Shown piece by piece: positions 1 through 8,110 of a stretch of 48,769 nucleotides of DNA. The DNA comes from Subdoligranulum variabile (lineage in GTDB: Bacteria; Bacillota; Clostridia; Oscillospirales; Ruminococcaceae). Both the position numbers and the translations under genes were made by a program. The notes beneath the pieces were generated by a model. That model was not told the origin of the DNA. It did not search any database and saw only the letters and a program-made list of their open reading frames with translations. The DNA lies in the NCBI GenBank assembly GCA_004554775.1, contig SFKI01000013.1, positions 1 to 48,769 on the forward strand, read 5' to 3'. The number at the start of each line of letters is the position of its first letter. The stretch's first letter is position 1.

Positions 1-2
1 AA

Positions 3-746
3 TCAATTACCGTTGGTTTCATTTTCTCTATCCTCGATTCTCGCTTTTGCAATTTCAAAGTAGGTTTCATCTAACTCCACCCCGATAAAATTGCGACCAG
101 TTCTTTTGGCTACAACACCGGTAGTTCCGCTTCCCATAAATGGATCAAGAACCCAATCTCCTTGATTTGATAGTATCTCTATAAAATGTTGTATTAGACT
201 TTCTGGTTTCTGTGTCGGGTGTTTCCCGTACTTTCTTTCACTATTTGGCGTAACAGAAGTCTCTACAAAATCATGGAACAAAGCTCCACCATTGTTGAAT
301 GTTCCTGTACGCGCTTTATATGTAAAATAGATCCAGGCTTCAGTAGAATTAACAAAATGTAAATTCATATTTCTTGGCATTGGATTTGTCTTATGCCAAA
401 TACCTGTGGTTTTATAATAAAAGCCATGTTTTTCAGCTAACCTAATAATTGTTTCCACCTTAATGATTGCCATGAAAACAATCATCGTTCCGCCTTTTTT
501 CATAACTCTTGCAGCAACTTTGAAGAAATCATCCATTGATTTCTCCCATTCATCAAACTCCATATCGTCCCAACCCGCAGAACCAAAAAAATTGTCTCTC
601 ATTTTACTAAGATTGGTATCTCTATTTTTCATAAAATTTCCGAGATTGTATGGGGGATCAGTCACAATCAAGCTAACTGATTTATCGTCAATTTCTTTCA
701 TGGCTGCAATGCAATCCCCTTTGTATAATTTTATTTCCGGCATCAT
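3..746 (-). CDS. Site-specific DNA methyltransferase (amino-methyltransferase, beta-class order)
   Basis: The 247-residue product should transfer a methyl group from S-adenosylmethionine to the amino group of adenine or cytosine in a DNA site. The catalytic motif DPPYNLG is at residues 30-36 and the SAM-binding motif DPFMGSGTTG is near residues 201-210. Catalytic motif first and SAM motif last is the beta-class order; the middle should be the target-recognition region. The ATG at 746 follows an AGGAAGGAAG ribosome site, and the gene is complete, ending in TGA at 3-5. It lies 28 bp downstream of the small DNA-binding gene at 775-972 and probably shares its promoter. The DNA is clearly more AT-rich than the rest of the window, which suggests transfer. 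A restriction partner could lie beyond the left edge; none is visible. Methylation specificity cannot be read from the sequence. Confidence 0.9.
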   Translation of the reverse strand: MMPEIKLYKGDCIAAMKEIDDKSVSLIVTDPPYNLGNFMKNRDTNLSKMRDNFFGSAGWDDMEFDEWEKSMDDFFKVAARVMKKGGTMIVFMAIIKVETIIRLAEKHGFYYKTTGIWHKTNPMPRNMNLHFVNSTEAWIYFTYKARTGTFNNGGALFHDFVETSVTPNSERKYGKHPTQKPESLIQHFIEILSNQGDWVLDPFMGSGTTGVVAKRTGRNFIGVELDETYFEIAKARIEDRENETNGN

Positions 747-774
747 AAATCTTCCTTCCTTAGTGCATTTTTAA

Positions 775-972
775 TTATTCAGCACTTTTTCCGCTTGCAA
801 CCCATTCATCAAGTTCCGAACGTTTAAATTTCCAGAACTTACCGATACGATGCGCGGGAATATCTGGTTTTTTCTTTATCCAATTTCGCAAAGTAACAGT
901 TTTTATCCCTAAATACTCTGCCGCTTCATCAACGCTAATGTAGTTTTCATCTAATATATATTCTTTAACCAT
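775..972 (-). CDS. Excisionase-type helix-turn-helix protein
   Basis: This small (65 aa) protein has the form of a MerR/excisionase-type DNA-binding domain. The segment ISVDEAAEYLGIKTVTLRNWI (residues about 12-32) is the helix-turn-helix, and HRIGKFWKFKRSELDEWV is the usual wing and last helix. The frame extends upstream to 1038, but the ATG at 972 is preferred because AGGGGTGA precedes it and homology starts there. Family members act as recombination directionality factors, as regulators, or as DNA-binding parts of restriction systems. Here it is the first gene of an AT-rich two-gene unit with a DNA methyltransferase. No integrase is visible, so its exact role is open. Confidence 0.8.
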   Translation of the reverse strand: MVKEYILDENYISVDEAAEYLGIKTVTLRNWIKKKPDIPAHRIGKFWKFKRSELDEWVASGKSAE

Positions 973-1020
973 AAAATCACCCCTACGGCTACTGGCTTCA
1001 AACACAGTGCTACAGTATAA

Positions 1021-1049
1021 ATTATAGCAAAAAAGCATTCACTTTTCAA
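1021..1049 (-). promoter_or_regulatory. Sigma-A promoter for the HTH/methyltransferase unit
   Basis: On the minus strand TTGAAA (1044-1049) and TATAAT (1021-1026) are separated by 17 bp, about 50 bp upstream of the small DNA-binding gene. This is a near-consensus vegetative promoter. Confidence 0.7.
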
Positions 1050-1336
1050 GTGTTTAATGATATTTGTTTATATTTAGTAATATCTAATTCTATACAAGTT
1101 CTCTCTATTCCATGTGATAATTTTTTATCAAATTTTCGTGCTTAATATTCTCATCAACTCACCCCTCCGCAAAGTCTTTCTATCAACTCAACCCTCGCCA
1201 TTTTTATCCTGTCAACTCGACCTCTGATTTCGGCGGTTGATATGTTCCCAAAAAAGAAAAATCCGGGTATCCAGGCAACCCTCAAAAGGTTGTCCGAATA
1301 CCCGGAAATGCTTTATTTTAAGTCTATTTACACGAT
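1039..1336. other. AT-rich intergenic stretch with TCAACTC repeats
   Basis: No convincing gene is seen here. Three copies of a short motif, TCAACTC followed by a C-rich tail, start at about 1153, 1183 and 1212 (spacing 30 and 29 bp). Base composition changes from AT-rich on the left to GC-rich past the terminator hairpin at 1261-1306. The stretch may be the end of a transferred segment, but no attachment site can be proved. Confidence 0.45.
1248..1318 (-). terminator. Terminator hairpin downstream of the rRNA methyltransferase gene
   Basis: Arms TCCGGGTAT and ATACCCGGA (about 1261-1306) enclose a second stem CAACC/GGTTG. On the minus strand the hairpin is followed by a T-rich run, so it should end the RlmD-type transcript. 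The plus-strand side is also T-rich, so it may work in both directions. Confidence 0.75.
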
Positions 1337-2482
1337 TTACTTCTGTACTTTTGACAGCAATACTACTGTCTCCACATGCCGGGTCTGGGGGAAGAGGTCT
1401 ACCGGGGTAAAGCCTTTGGCTTTATAGCCGTGGCGGGCGAAGAGGGCGGTGTCGCGGGCGAGGGTTTCGGGGTCGCAGCTGACGTAGACGACGCGGCGCG
1501 GGGCCATTTTGGCTACAGCGGCGATACATTCCGGCGTGCTGCCTGCGCGCGGCGGGTCGAGGAATACGACGTCCGGGTGCAGGCCCTCGCCTGCGGCGGC
1601 GGTCATCCACTCGGTAGCGTCTGCGCAGACAAATTTGGCGTTCGTAAGTTTATTATGCCGTGCGTTGGCGGCGGCGTCCTTGACGGCGGCAGGGTTGCGC
1701 TCCACGCCGATGACCTGCCCCGCGTGGGGCGCGGCGCACAAGCCGATGGTGCCGATGCCGCAGTAGGCATCGACCACGGTCTCTTTGCCGGTCAGCTTTG
1801 CGGCGTCCAGTGCGGCGCGGTAAAGCACCTCGGTCTGCTGCGGGTTGACCTGGTAAAAACTGCGGGACGAGATGGCAAATTGCAGCCCGCACAGCGTGTC
1901 CAGCACAAAACCGGGGCCATAGAGGATCTTTTCGCGGTTGCCCAACACGGCGCTGCTGAGTGTCGGGTTGATATTTTGCACGATACTGACGACCCACGGC
2001 GCTTTTTTGCGCAGTGCCGCGCAGAAATTACGGCTGCCAGGCAACTCCGGCCCCGGCGTGACCAGTGTGACCAGCACCTGCCCCTTGCGGGAGCAGCGCA
2101 GCACCACGTGGCGCAAAAGACCGGTGCGCTTGTCCTCATCAAAGGCGGTGTAGCGGCAGGCGCGGGCGGCATCCTGCACGGCGGCCAGTGTACGGTTGAG
2201 CACCTCGTTTTGCAGCAGGCAGTCGGCGGACGGCAGCACCTTGTGCGTGCCCTCGGCATACAGCCCGCAGACCAGCTTGCCCTGCTGGGTGGCAAAGCTG
2301 GCAATCGCCTTGTTGCGGTAGTGCCATGGCTCGGCCATCGTGCGCAGCGGGGCCACCGGGGCAAAGCCGCCTAGCAGTTTTTGCAGGCGCTGCTGCTTTT
2401 CGGCGGTCTGGCGCGGATACGGCAGCGCCAGCAGCGGGCAGCCGCCGCATTTTTTACTGAAATTGACACAGGTCTTGGCCAT
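1337..2482 (-). CDS. rlmD: 23S rRNA (uracil-C5)-methyltransferase, RlmD/TrmA family
   Basis: This 381-residue protein should methylate C5 of a uridine in 23S rRNA (or tRNA) using SAM. The N-terminus holds the iron-sulfur cysteine pattern of the family (C5, then CGGC at 12-15). The methyltransferase core has DAYCGIGTIGL for SAM binding, DPPRAGSTPEC, and the catalytic cysteine in YVSCDPETLARD near the C-terminus. It is shorter than many relatives because the N-terminal TRAM RNA-binding domain is absent; the protein begins directly at the cluster region. The ATG at 2482 has an AAGGAG site. It is divergent from the flavoprotein gene. The exact target base cannot be fixed from sequence, and RlmCD or TrmA-like activity is possible. 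Confidence 0.88.
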   Translation of the reverse strand: MAKTCVNFSKKCGGCPLLALPYPRQTAEKQQRLQKLLGGFAPVAPLRTMAEPWHYRNKAIASFATQQGKLVCGLYAEGTHKVLPSADCLLQNEVLNRTLAAVQDAARACRYTAFDEDKRTGLLRHVVLRCSRKGQVLVTLVTPGPELPGSRNFCAALRKKAPWVVSIVQNINPTLSSAVLGNREKILYGPGFVLDTLCGLQFAISSRSFYQVNPQQTEVLYRAALDAAKLTGKETVVDAYCGIGTIGLCAAPHAGQVIGVERNPAAVKDAAANARHNKLTNAKFVCADATEWMTAAAGEGLHPDVVFLDPPRAGSTPECIAAVAKMAPRRVVYVSCDPETLARDTALFARHGYKAKGFTPVDLFPQTRHVETVVLLSKVQK

Positions 2483-2580
2483 GGGGTGTTCTCCTTAAAA
2501 AAAGTTGCAGGGTGTGCTACAATAGGGGCAGAGCACTTTTGCGGCAGACGCCGCATATTGTACAAACGGAGGGATTTTGC

Positions 2581-3201
2581 ATGAACGTATTGCTGATCAA
2601 CGGCAGCCCCCACAAAGAGGGCTGCACCTACCACGCCCTGTGTGAAGTTGCCAAAGCGCTGAACGCAGCGGGCATTGAAACAACGATCTACCACATCGGC
2701 GCAGCGCCGGTGGGCGGCTGTGTGGGCTGCGGCGGCTGCACCAAGGCCGGGCACTGCGTGTTTGGCGGGCCGGTGGTGGATGTGCTGCCGCTGGTGGAAA
2801 AGGCCGACGGCATCGTGTTTGGTGCGCCGGTACACTACGCCACGGCGGCAGGCAGCATGCTGGGCTTTATGCACCGGCTGGCCTACAGCGCCGGGCGGTA
2901 TCTGCGCCACAAGCCCGCGGCCATTGTGACAAGCGCGCGCCGTGCAGGCACCACGACGGCCCTGGAAGCGATGGAAAAAGTGCCGCAGTTTTGCGAGATG
3001 CCGCTGGTCAGCTCCACCTACTGGCCGATGGTCCACGGTGCCAGTGGCGACCAGGTCGCCCTGGATGAAGAGGGTTGCCAGATCATGCGCAACCTGGGCA
3101 CCAACATGGCCTGGCTGCTGAAGTGCATCGAAGCCGGCAAAGCCGCCGGGGTGGAAGTGCCGACCGCCGAAAGCGGAAAGCGGACGAATTTCATCCGGTG
3201 A
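2581..3201 (+). CDS. Flavodoxin-fold NAD(P)H-dependent oxidoreductase / iron-sulfur flavoprotein-like
   Basis: The product is 206 residues. It starts MNVLLINGSPHKEG, the phosphate-binding loop of the FMN-dependent NADPH reductase fold. CVGCGGCTKAGHC near residues 45-57 matches the cysteine motif of iron-sulfur flavoproteins, and GAPVHYATAAG is the flavin-contact segment. It probably moves electrons from NAD(P)H through FMN to a small acceptor in the cytoplasm; the substrate is unknown. The ATG at 2581 is chosen over upstream starts because CGGAGGG lies 8-10 bp before it and the fold starts there. It is a single gene, divergent from the rRNA methyltransferase and ended by the hairpin at 3209-3245. 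Confidence 0.85.
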   Translation: MNVLLINGSPHKEGCTYHALCEVAKALNAAGIETTIYHIGAAPVGGCVGCGGCTKAGHCVFGGPVVDVLPLVEKADGIVFGAPVHYATAAGSMLGFMHRLAYSAGRYLRHKPAAIVTSARRAGTTTALEAMEKVPQFCEMPLVSSTYWPMVHGASGDQVALDEEGCQIMRNLGTNMAWLLKCIEAGKAAGVEVPTAESGKRTNFIR

Positions 3202-3208
3202 TCCTTAT

Positions 3209-3245
3209 ACGGAGAGGGGCCGTTCTGCGGTTCCTCTCTTTTTCT
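3209..3245 (+). terminator. Terminator after the flavoprotein gene
   Basis: The inverted repeat GAGAGGGGCCG / CGGTTCCTCTC (G-U pairs allowed) is followed by TTTTTC. It lies just past the stop at 3201 and just before the convergent lipoprotein gene ends. Confidence 0.7.
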
Positions 3246-3246
3246 T

Positions 3247-3813
3247 TCAGGATACCTGCGCTGCGGTCTCCGGCGTGGCACCCGTCGGCCAGACGTTTTG
3301 CATCAGGTCGATGATGGGCTGGTAATCGCTGGTTTTGGCGGCAGCCGTCATGTAGATGGTCTGGCCGCAGTCATAGTCGACCTGGGCAAAAATCGTCTGG
3401 TAGCTGCCGCAGTCATACCGCACGGCCTGCACGGCGGCGTCGGGCACGGTAAACGAAAAATCATATTTCACCGTGCCTGTGGTTTCTTCCAGCTCCTGGC
3501 CGGACTGTGCCAAAAAATCCGTGTATTGGTCCGTGACCTGCAGCAGCACCACCGTGTAGCCGAGTCGGTTGCCGCCGGTAACGGACAGCGTGTCGTCCTG
3601 TGCCATCGTGGGCTGCTGCCACTTGTTTTTGTCGTAGACTACCGTCACGCCATTATCGCCATCCCAGGAGGCATAGTCGGGCGTGTCGCTGGTGGTGAAG
3701 TCGTCGCCGCCGTAGAGGTAGAGCATCAGGTCGTTGAAGCTGCACCCGGTCAGGCTGAGCATCAGCGCCACGGCAGCCAGCAGTGCGGCCAAAGCATGTT
3801 TTGTTTTTTCCAT
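3247..3813 (-). CDS. Small lipoprotein of unknown function
   Basis: This is a 188-residue exported lipoprotein. After the positively charged start MEKTK and a hydrophobic stretch comes the lipobox LTGC with Cys24, so the mature protein should be anchored on the outside of the membrane. The rest is acidic, rich in Asp, Thr and Tyr, with no cysteine pair or catalytic motif that I recognise. It starts 13 bp after the PAP2 phosphatase gene on the same strand and is probably its operon partner. Confidence 0.8.
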   Translation of the reverse strand: MEKTKHALAALLAAVALMLSLTGCSFNDLMLYLYGGDDFTTSDTPDYASWDGDNGVTVVYDKNKWQQPTMAQDDTLSVTGGNRLGYTVVLLQVTDQYTDFLAQSGQELEETTGTVKYDFSFTVPDAAVQAVRYDCGSYQTIFAQVDYDCGQTIYMTAAAKTSDYQPIIDLMQNVWPTGATPETAAQVS

Positions 3814-3826
3814 AGCAATGTCCTTT

Positions 3827-4369
3827 TTACAGTATCATAATGGCATAATATCCCAGGGCGGACGCCGCCGCGATGTACGCAACGCGGCCCGCCACGGCGA
3901 ATACCAGCCCAAAGGCCAGCCCGGCCAGCACGTCGCTGACAAAATGTATGCCGGTGATCACGCGCGAGACTGCAATGACCGCCGCCAGCACGGCCAGCAC
4001 TGCGCCCAGCGGCGGCAGCACGTACCACACCGCTGCTGCGATCGCCGCTGCCGAGAAGCAGTGGCGGCTGGGCATGCTCTGACCGGTTTTATTTTTGGGG
4101 AACAACGGTACAAAGCCATATTTTGTGTAGGGGCGTGGGCGGTCAATGGCTGCGCGCAGGGCCGTGCCCACCACAAACGCTGCTGCCGGAACCACCACTG
4201 TGACCCCCAGCTGCGCCCACATGGCGTGCCACGCCAGCCAGGCCAGCAGGCCGAGATACAGCAGATACACTGCTGCCACAGCCCCTATACTGACAGCCCA
4301 CAGCACCTTTTTTGCGGCCGGGCGGGCGTTGAACCAGCCGATTACCGCCCGGTATTGTTGCGCGTTCAT
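3827..4369 (-). CDS. PAP2-family membrane phosphatase
   Basis: The 180-residue integral membrane protein carries the three phosphatase motifs of the PAP2 superfamily: DRPRP (with R-rich context AALRAAIDRPRP), PSRH in SMPSRHCFSAA, and SRVITGIHFVSD in the third motif. Family members dephosphorylate undecaprenyl pyrophosphate, phosphatidic acid or similar lipids at the outer face of the membrane. The ATG at 4369 is preferred over a TTG two codons earlier because GGGAGG sits 7 bp before it. The gene faces away from the Wzy-like gene, and the two promoters overlap at 4407-4457, so lipid-linked glycan recycling is a plausible role. Confidence 0.88.
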   Translation of the reverse strand: MNAQQYRAVIGWFNARPAAKKVLWAVSIGAVAAVYLLYLGLLAWLAWHAMWAQLGVTVVVPAAAFVVGTALRAAIDRPRPYTKYGFVPLFPKNKTGQSMPSRHCFSAAAIAAAVWYVLPPLGAVLAVLAAVIAVSRVITGIHFVSDVLAGLAFGLVFAVAGRVAYIAAASALGYYAIMIL

Positions 4370-4406
4370 GGGCAAACCTCCCTAGTATACAAATTTATAC
4401 AGTATA

Positions 4407-4457
4407 AGGATAACACCGCGCAAAAGGGTTGTCAAACACCGCGGCACACAATATAAT
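4407..4457. promoter_or_regulatory. Overlapping divergent promoters sharing one -35 region
   Basis: Plus strand: TTGTCA at 4429-4434, 17 bp, TATAAT at 4452-4457, reading to the Wzy-like gene. Minus strand: TTGACA (plus 4430-4435), 17 bp, TATCCT (plus 4407-4412), reading to the PAP2 gene. The two -35 boxes occupy the same bases, so RNA polymerase cannot bind both at once. Confidence 0.7.
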
Positions 4458-4496
4458 AAATAATAAAGGCAGCATAAAAAATGGGAGGATCCTGTT

Positions 4497-5759
4497 TTGT
4501 TTGGTTTTGCAAATGCGCTGTTGCTGGCCTTGCTTGCCGCAGCGGGTGTTGATTTAGTTTTGGCGCTGCGCCGCAAAGCGGTGGGGCAGCTGTTTACCGT
4601 ACCGCACTATCTGTTTGGCGATTGGGGCGGTGAAGCCCGCGTCCGCTGGGGGCAGCGCGCCTTTTTGCTGGCGTTGATGCTGTATGAGTTCACGGTAGTA
4701 TTTTGCAACAGCATGGCGCGGGAGAACTGGTCATTTTTGCAGGCGCAGCTCTCCCCTGTTCTGGACACTGTGATGTACACGCTGCTGTGCGGCAAGATCC
4801 TGCTGGGCACGCGGTACACCTGGCGCGAGCTTTTGTGCGCAGGGGCGCTGTATTTTGTGGCGCGGTGGGTGTATTTCAACGGACAGAATATCTGGTTTTT
4901 GGGGCTTGTGATGGTACTGCTGGCGGCCAAGGATGTGCCGCTGCGGCGCAGCATGCAGGCGTTTCTGGCCTGCGGTGTGCCCACGCTGGCTGCGGTGGAA
5001 GTGCTGCATTTTGCGGGTATCATCGCACCCGATGCGTTGAGCGAGCGCAGCGGCAGCTACCGGCTGATGTTCGGTTACGGGCACCCCAACACCTTTGGCG
5101 GCATCGTGTTTGGGCTGGTGCTGGCCTGGGTGCTGCTGCGCGCTGCCCGGCTGACCTGGGCAGAAATCGCCGCCGTAGCGGGCGCGGGGCTGTTTTTGTA
5201 CAAGGGCCCGGCATCGCGCTCCCCTGCGCTGTGCGCATTTTTGCTGGCCGTGCTGTTGGCTGGCGGCAAGTTGGCCGGAGCACGCAAGGGACACAAGACA
5301 ACAGCCGGTTTGTGTGTAGCCATGGTGCCGGTGGTGGCGACTGTCAGCTTTATTTTGCCGCTGTTTGTCATTAAAATCGGCCCCTGGGCGGACGAGATCG
5401 GTCCCGCCTGGCTGGCAAAGCTGGACAGCCTGCTGACCTGCCGCATCTCGCTGGCATGGGCGGCATACCGTATGTACGACATAAAAATTGCCGGCCAGAT
5501 GCTGATGGACTGGCCGGCGATCGACAATATTTTTGTGTATTTCCTGTATCAGTTCGGCCCGGTGCTGGTAGTGCTGGCCGGCGTGCTGATGGCCGTAACG
5601 TTGTACCGCCTGGCCCGCCGCGGCCAATGGCAGGCGCTGGCCTGCTTGCTGGTGGTGCTGTTTTACGGGTATATGGAGACACAGGTTATCCATATCACCA
5701 GTGACCCCGCACTGTTGCTGCTGGTACCGGCGGTGTTTGGGGATGGGTTTTCAGATTGA
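4497..5759 (+). CDS. Wzy/O-antigen polymerase-like membrane protein
   Basis: This 420-residue protein is almost entirely hydrophobic, with about ten to twelve predicted membrane spans. The segment SYRLMFGYGHPNTFGG (about 182-197) followed by a long helix, and the later GPASRSPALCAF, resemble the conserved H-P-N and S-R regions of Gram-positive exopolysaccharide polymerases (Wzy type), which join lipid-linked repeat units outside the membrane. Start: a TTG at 4497 with GGGAGG 8 bp upstream; no better ATG exists. It is a single gene with its own strong promoter. The large glycosyltransferase cluster starts about 25 kb away, so a functional link is only an inference. A ligase or an unrelated membrane protein is also possible. 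Confidence 0.6.
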   Translation: MFGFANALLLALLAAAGVDLVLALRRKAVGQLFTVPHYLFGDWGGEARVRWGQRAFLLALMLYEFTVVFCNSMARENWSFLQAQLSPVLDTVMYTLLCGKILLGTRYTWRELLCAGALYFVARWVYFNGQNIWFLGLVMVLLAAKDVPLRRSMQAFLACGVPTLAAVEVLHFAGIIAPDALSERSGSYRLMFGYGHPNTFGGIVFGLVLAWVLLRAARLTWAEIAAVAGAGLFLYKGPASRSPALCAFLLAVLLAGGKLAGARKGHKTTAGLCVAMVPVVATVSFILPLFVIKIGPWADEIGPAWLAKLDSLLTCRISLAWAAYRMYDIKIAGQMLMDWPAIDNIFVYFLYQFGPVLVVLAGVLMAVTLYRLARRGQWQALACLLVVLFYGYMETQVIHITSDPALLLLVPAVFGDGFSD

Positions 5760-5812
5760 TTTTTGCGTTTATCGAGTGCCACTGCAAGGTGGTAAACCCC
5801 GATAAGCAAGAA

Positions 5813-6331
5813 TCAATCCGCTGGATACTCAATTTCAACATCCGCAGCTTCCGCGGCGGTTTTTGCCGCCGTGACAAGCCCGCTTACCTCGCCGGAGGGC
5901 TTCTCCAACAAATACGCACCGATGGGTTTCGCCTTGTAAACCAGTAAAACGCAGTAGGTGTCCGCGTCGCCGGTGGAAAGCTGCGGGCAGAGCAGCGTCC
6001 ATTTTTCGACGGTTTTGCCTTTGTAGCCGCCCAGGTCCAGCCCGCTTTCCTGCACCACCTGATTAAAGGCGGTAAAACTGTCGTCCCACTTTTTGGGGAT
6101 CTTCACCTTATCCACCGCCGCGCTGGACAGGTCCGTTTCAAACCCGTAGCCGGTAAAGTAGGTGCCGATATCCTGGGTCGTTTCCACCGTAGCTGTCACC
6201 GGCGCGGCCGCAGCCACCGCATCACCGGAAAAATGCACCGCTGCCGCCACCGTGCCGCACAGGCACACCGCGCACAGGGCAAGCGCCCCCGCCTGCCGCA
6301 AGCCGGGTTTTGTTACCGTAAATAAAAACAT
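5813..6331 (-). CDS. DUF4830-like membrane-anchored protein
   Basis: The product is 172 residues. One N-terminal hydrophobic segment (about residues 13-35) anchors or exports it. The remainder contains IPKKWDDSFTAFNQVVQESGLDLGGYKGK and a segment with LLVYKAKPIGAYL, a layout typical of the DUF4830 family in Clostridia. The function is unknown; small extracytoplasmic proteins of this family are common in sporulating and gut Firmicutes. The frame could begin 18 bp upstream, but the ATG at 6331 follows a G-rich ribosome site (AGGGGGG). It stands alone between the Wzy-like gene and the GDPD gene. Confidence 0.7.
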   Translation of the reverse strand: MFLFTVTKPGLRQAGALALCAVCLCGTVAAAVHFSGDAVAAAAPVTATVETTQDIGTYFTGYGFETDLSSAAVDKVKIPKKWDDSFTAFNQVVQESGLDLGGYKGKTVEKWTLLCPQLSTGDADTYCVLLVYKAKPIGAYLLEKPSGEVSGLVTAAKTAAEAADVEIEYPAD

Positions 6332-6391
6332 ACGCAGCCCCCCTGCCATTCGTTTTCACACAATGGTATGCGGGGGCTGCGTTTTGTATGT

Positions 6392-7237
6392 TTATTTATA
6401 TTGCTCTTTCGGCTCGTACCACTGGAAGATCACGGCATCGTTGTCGGTTTCCAGCTTTTGGGTGTCATGCTCGGGCAGGGCAGTCCACATCACCGGCATG
6501 GCACCGGCGGCGATAGCCAGGCGCACGGCCCAGTTGCGCTTATCGGGGCACCAGGCAATAAAATCCGGGCGGCCCAAAAAGTTGCCAAAACAGTGGGACA
6601 GTGCATACGCCGGGATAATTTTGGTGCCGTCGTGGCGATAGCTGCGGTAACTGTCCGACAGCTGACCGCGCAGCACACCGGGGGCCTGGCGGCGGATGAT
6701 GCCTACCACGCGGGGGTCGAAGCTCTCGATGCAATAGGGGCCGGGGTAGACTTTCAACTCGGCCAGAGTGGCGCGGCAAAGCTCTTCCAGGTAGGTCTTG
6801 CTGTACTCGTTGCGGCTCTTGATCTCGACGATCAGCGGCGTGGCGGGGTTTGCCTCGGCCACAGTGCGCAGCATGTCGGCGAACAACGGGGGGTGTTCCT
6901 CGCTGCCCGCCAGCGGCATGGCCGAGAAATCCGCCCAGGCGGCGTCATGTACAAAGCCCTTGCCAGGGGTCATGCGATCCAGCGTATCATCGTGGAAAAC
7001 CACCAGCCGACGGTCGGACGTGAACTGCACGTCCAGCTCGATGCCGTAGCCGTGGCGGGCAGCAGCCGCAAAGGCGGGCAGGCTGTTTTCCGGCGGGCGT
7101 TGATCCTTGCCGAAGTAGCCGCGGTGGGCATAGTTGCGGCCATAGAACGGCGCACGCAGTTCTTCGCGCCTGGCACCCGGCCAGACAGCGAACAGCACCA
7201 GCGCGGCCAAAATCAAAAGAATTACCAGTAAAATCAT
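6392..7237 (-). CDS. Glycerophosphodiester phosphodiesterase (membrane-anchored)
   Basis: The 281-residue enzyme should hydrolyse glycerophosphodiesters to glycerol 3-phosphate and an alcohol. A hydrophobic N-terminal anchor (residues 1-19) precedes the GDPD barrel. The barrel has AHRG (His38, Arg39), PENS (Glu50), IELDV (Glu67, Asp69) and VFHDD (His82), the metal and catalytic residues of the family. The usual C-terminal barrel strand IVEIKS is present. The start at 7237 is chosen because GGAGAG lies upstream and the anchor begins there; in-frame upstream codons have no ribosome site. Likely role: recycling of deacylated lipids or teichoic acid-like polymers at the cell surface. Confidence 0.9.
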   Translation of the reverse strand: MILLVILLILAALVLFAVWPGARREELRAPFYGRNYAHRGYFGKDQRPPENSLPAFAAAARHGYGIELDVQFTSDRRLVVFHDDTLDRMTPGKGFVHDAAWADFSAMPLAGSEEHPPLFADMLRTVAEANPATPLIVEIKSRNEYSKTYLEELCRATLAELKVYPGPYCIESFDPRVVGIIRRQAPGVLRGQLSDSYRSYRHDGTKIIPAYALSHCFGNFLGRPDFIAWCPDKRNWAVRLAIAAGAMPVMWTALPEHDTQKLETDNDAVIFQWYEPKEQYK

Positions 7238-7408
7238 AATTTTCACTCTCCGTCGCCATTGTACCGCGCGGCGCGGCAAAATGCAAGGTGGTGACACCCG
7301 CCAAGCGCAAACTTTTAAAACTTTTTTCCAAAAGTTTTCACAATTCTTCCACCAGGGTATTGTATTGTGTTATTATGGTACTTAGGGGTATATGAGGAGG
7401 TCATCCTT

Positions 7409-8095
7409 ATGGCAAAAATATTGATTGTTGACGATGAACCGCGTATCCGGGATCTGATCCGGGAACATCTGCAATATGCGGGCTTTGTGTGCGAGGAAGC
7501 CGGGGACGGCGGCGCGGCGCTGGCGGTGCTGGCGCAGGGCGGCATCGACCTGGTGATTTTGGACATTATGATGCCCTTTATGGACGGCATGACCTGCCTG
7601 CGCGAGATGCGCACCCGCAAGATCATGACCCCTGTTATTATGCTGACCGCCCGCAGCGAGGAATACGATAAACTCGCCGGGCTGGAGGGCGGCGCCGATG
7701 ACTACGTCGTCAAGCCGTTCTCCCCGCGGGAGCTGGTGGCCCGTGTCAAGGCCGTGCTGGCGCGTACCATGCCCAAACCGGCCGAGAATACCGGCGTATT
7801 CACCTTTGGCGACCTGATCATTGACACGGCCAGCCACAGCGTCAAGGTCGCCGGGCAGGAAGCCCCGCTGACCCCCAAAGAATTTGACCTGCTGGTCTTC
7901 CTTGTCAACAACAAGGGCATCGCTTTAAGCCGCGAGAAAATTTTGCAGCAGGTGTGGAACTACGACTACTACGGCGAGGACCGCACCGTTGACACCCACA
8001 TTAAAATGCTGCGCGGCCACCTGGGCAGCTGCCGCAAATTCATCGTAACCGTGTGGGGCATCGGTTATAAATTTGACCCCGAAGTCTTATCGTAA
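7409..8095 (+). CDS. OmpR/PhoB-family response regulator
   Basis: This 228-residue regulator has an N-terminal receiver domain with Asp8-Asp9, phospho-acceptor Asp52 in LVILDIMMP, Thr80 and Lys102 in YVVKPF. A C-terminal winged helix (about 130-225) includes LTPKEFDLLVFLVNNKG and the recognition region RTVDTHIKMLRGHLG. Phosphorylation by the kinase encoded 15 bp downstream should promote DNA binding. The ATG at 7409 has AGGAGG at 8 bp. The kinase, small membrane protein and MacAB-like pump that follow suggest control of efflux in response to envelope-acting compounds, as in BceR- or VanR-type systems; this link rests on position only. Confidence 0.92.
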   Translation: MAKILIVDDEPRIRDLIREHLQYAGFVCEEAGDGGAALAVLAQGGIDLVILDIMMPFMDGMTCLREMRTRKIMTPVIMLTARSEEYDKLAGLEGGADDYVVKPFSPRELVARVKAVLARTMPKPAENTGVFTFGDLIIDTASHSVKVAGQEAPLTPKEFDLLVFLVNNKGIALSREKILQQVWNYDYYGEDRTVDTHIKMLRGHLGSCRKFIVTVWGIGYKFDPEVLS

Positions 8096-8110
8096 GGGAA
8101 GTGCTGCGTT

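Noticed and set aside
1150..1230. CRISPR array
   Set aside because: The three TCAACTC units are only about 7-14 bp long and imperfect, with no constant repeat and no cas genes.
1376..2374. Open frame opposite the rRNA methyltransferase
   Set aside because: No ribosome site, composition bias typical of antisense frames, and the minus strand has the catalytic motifs.
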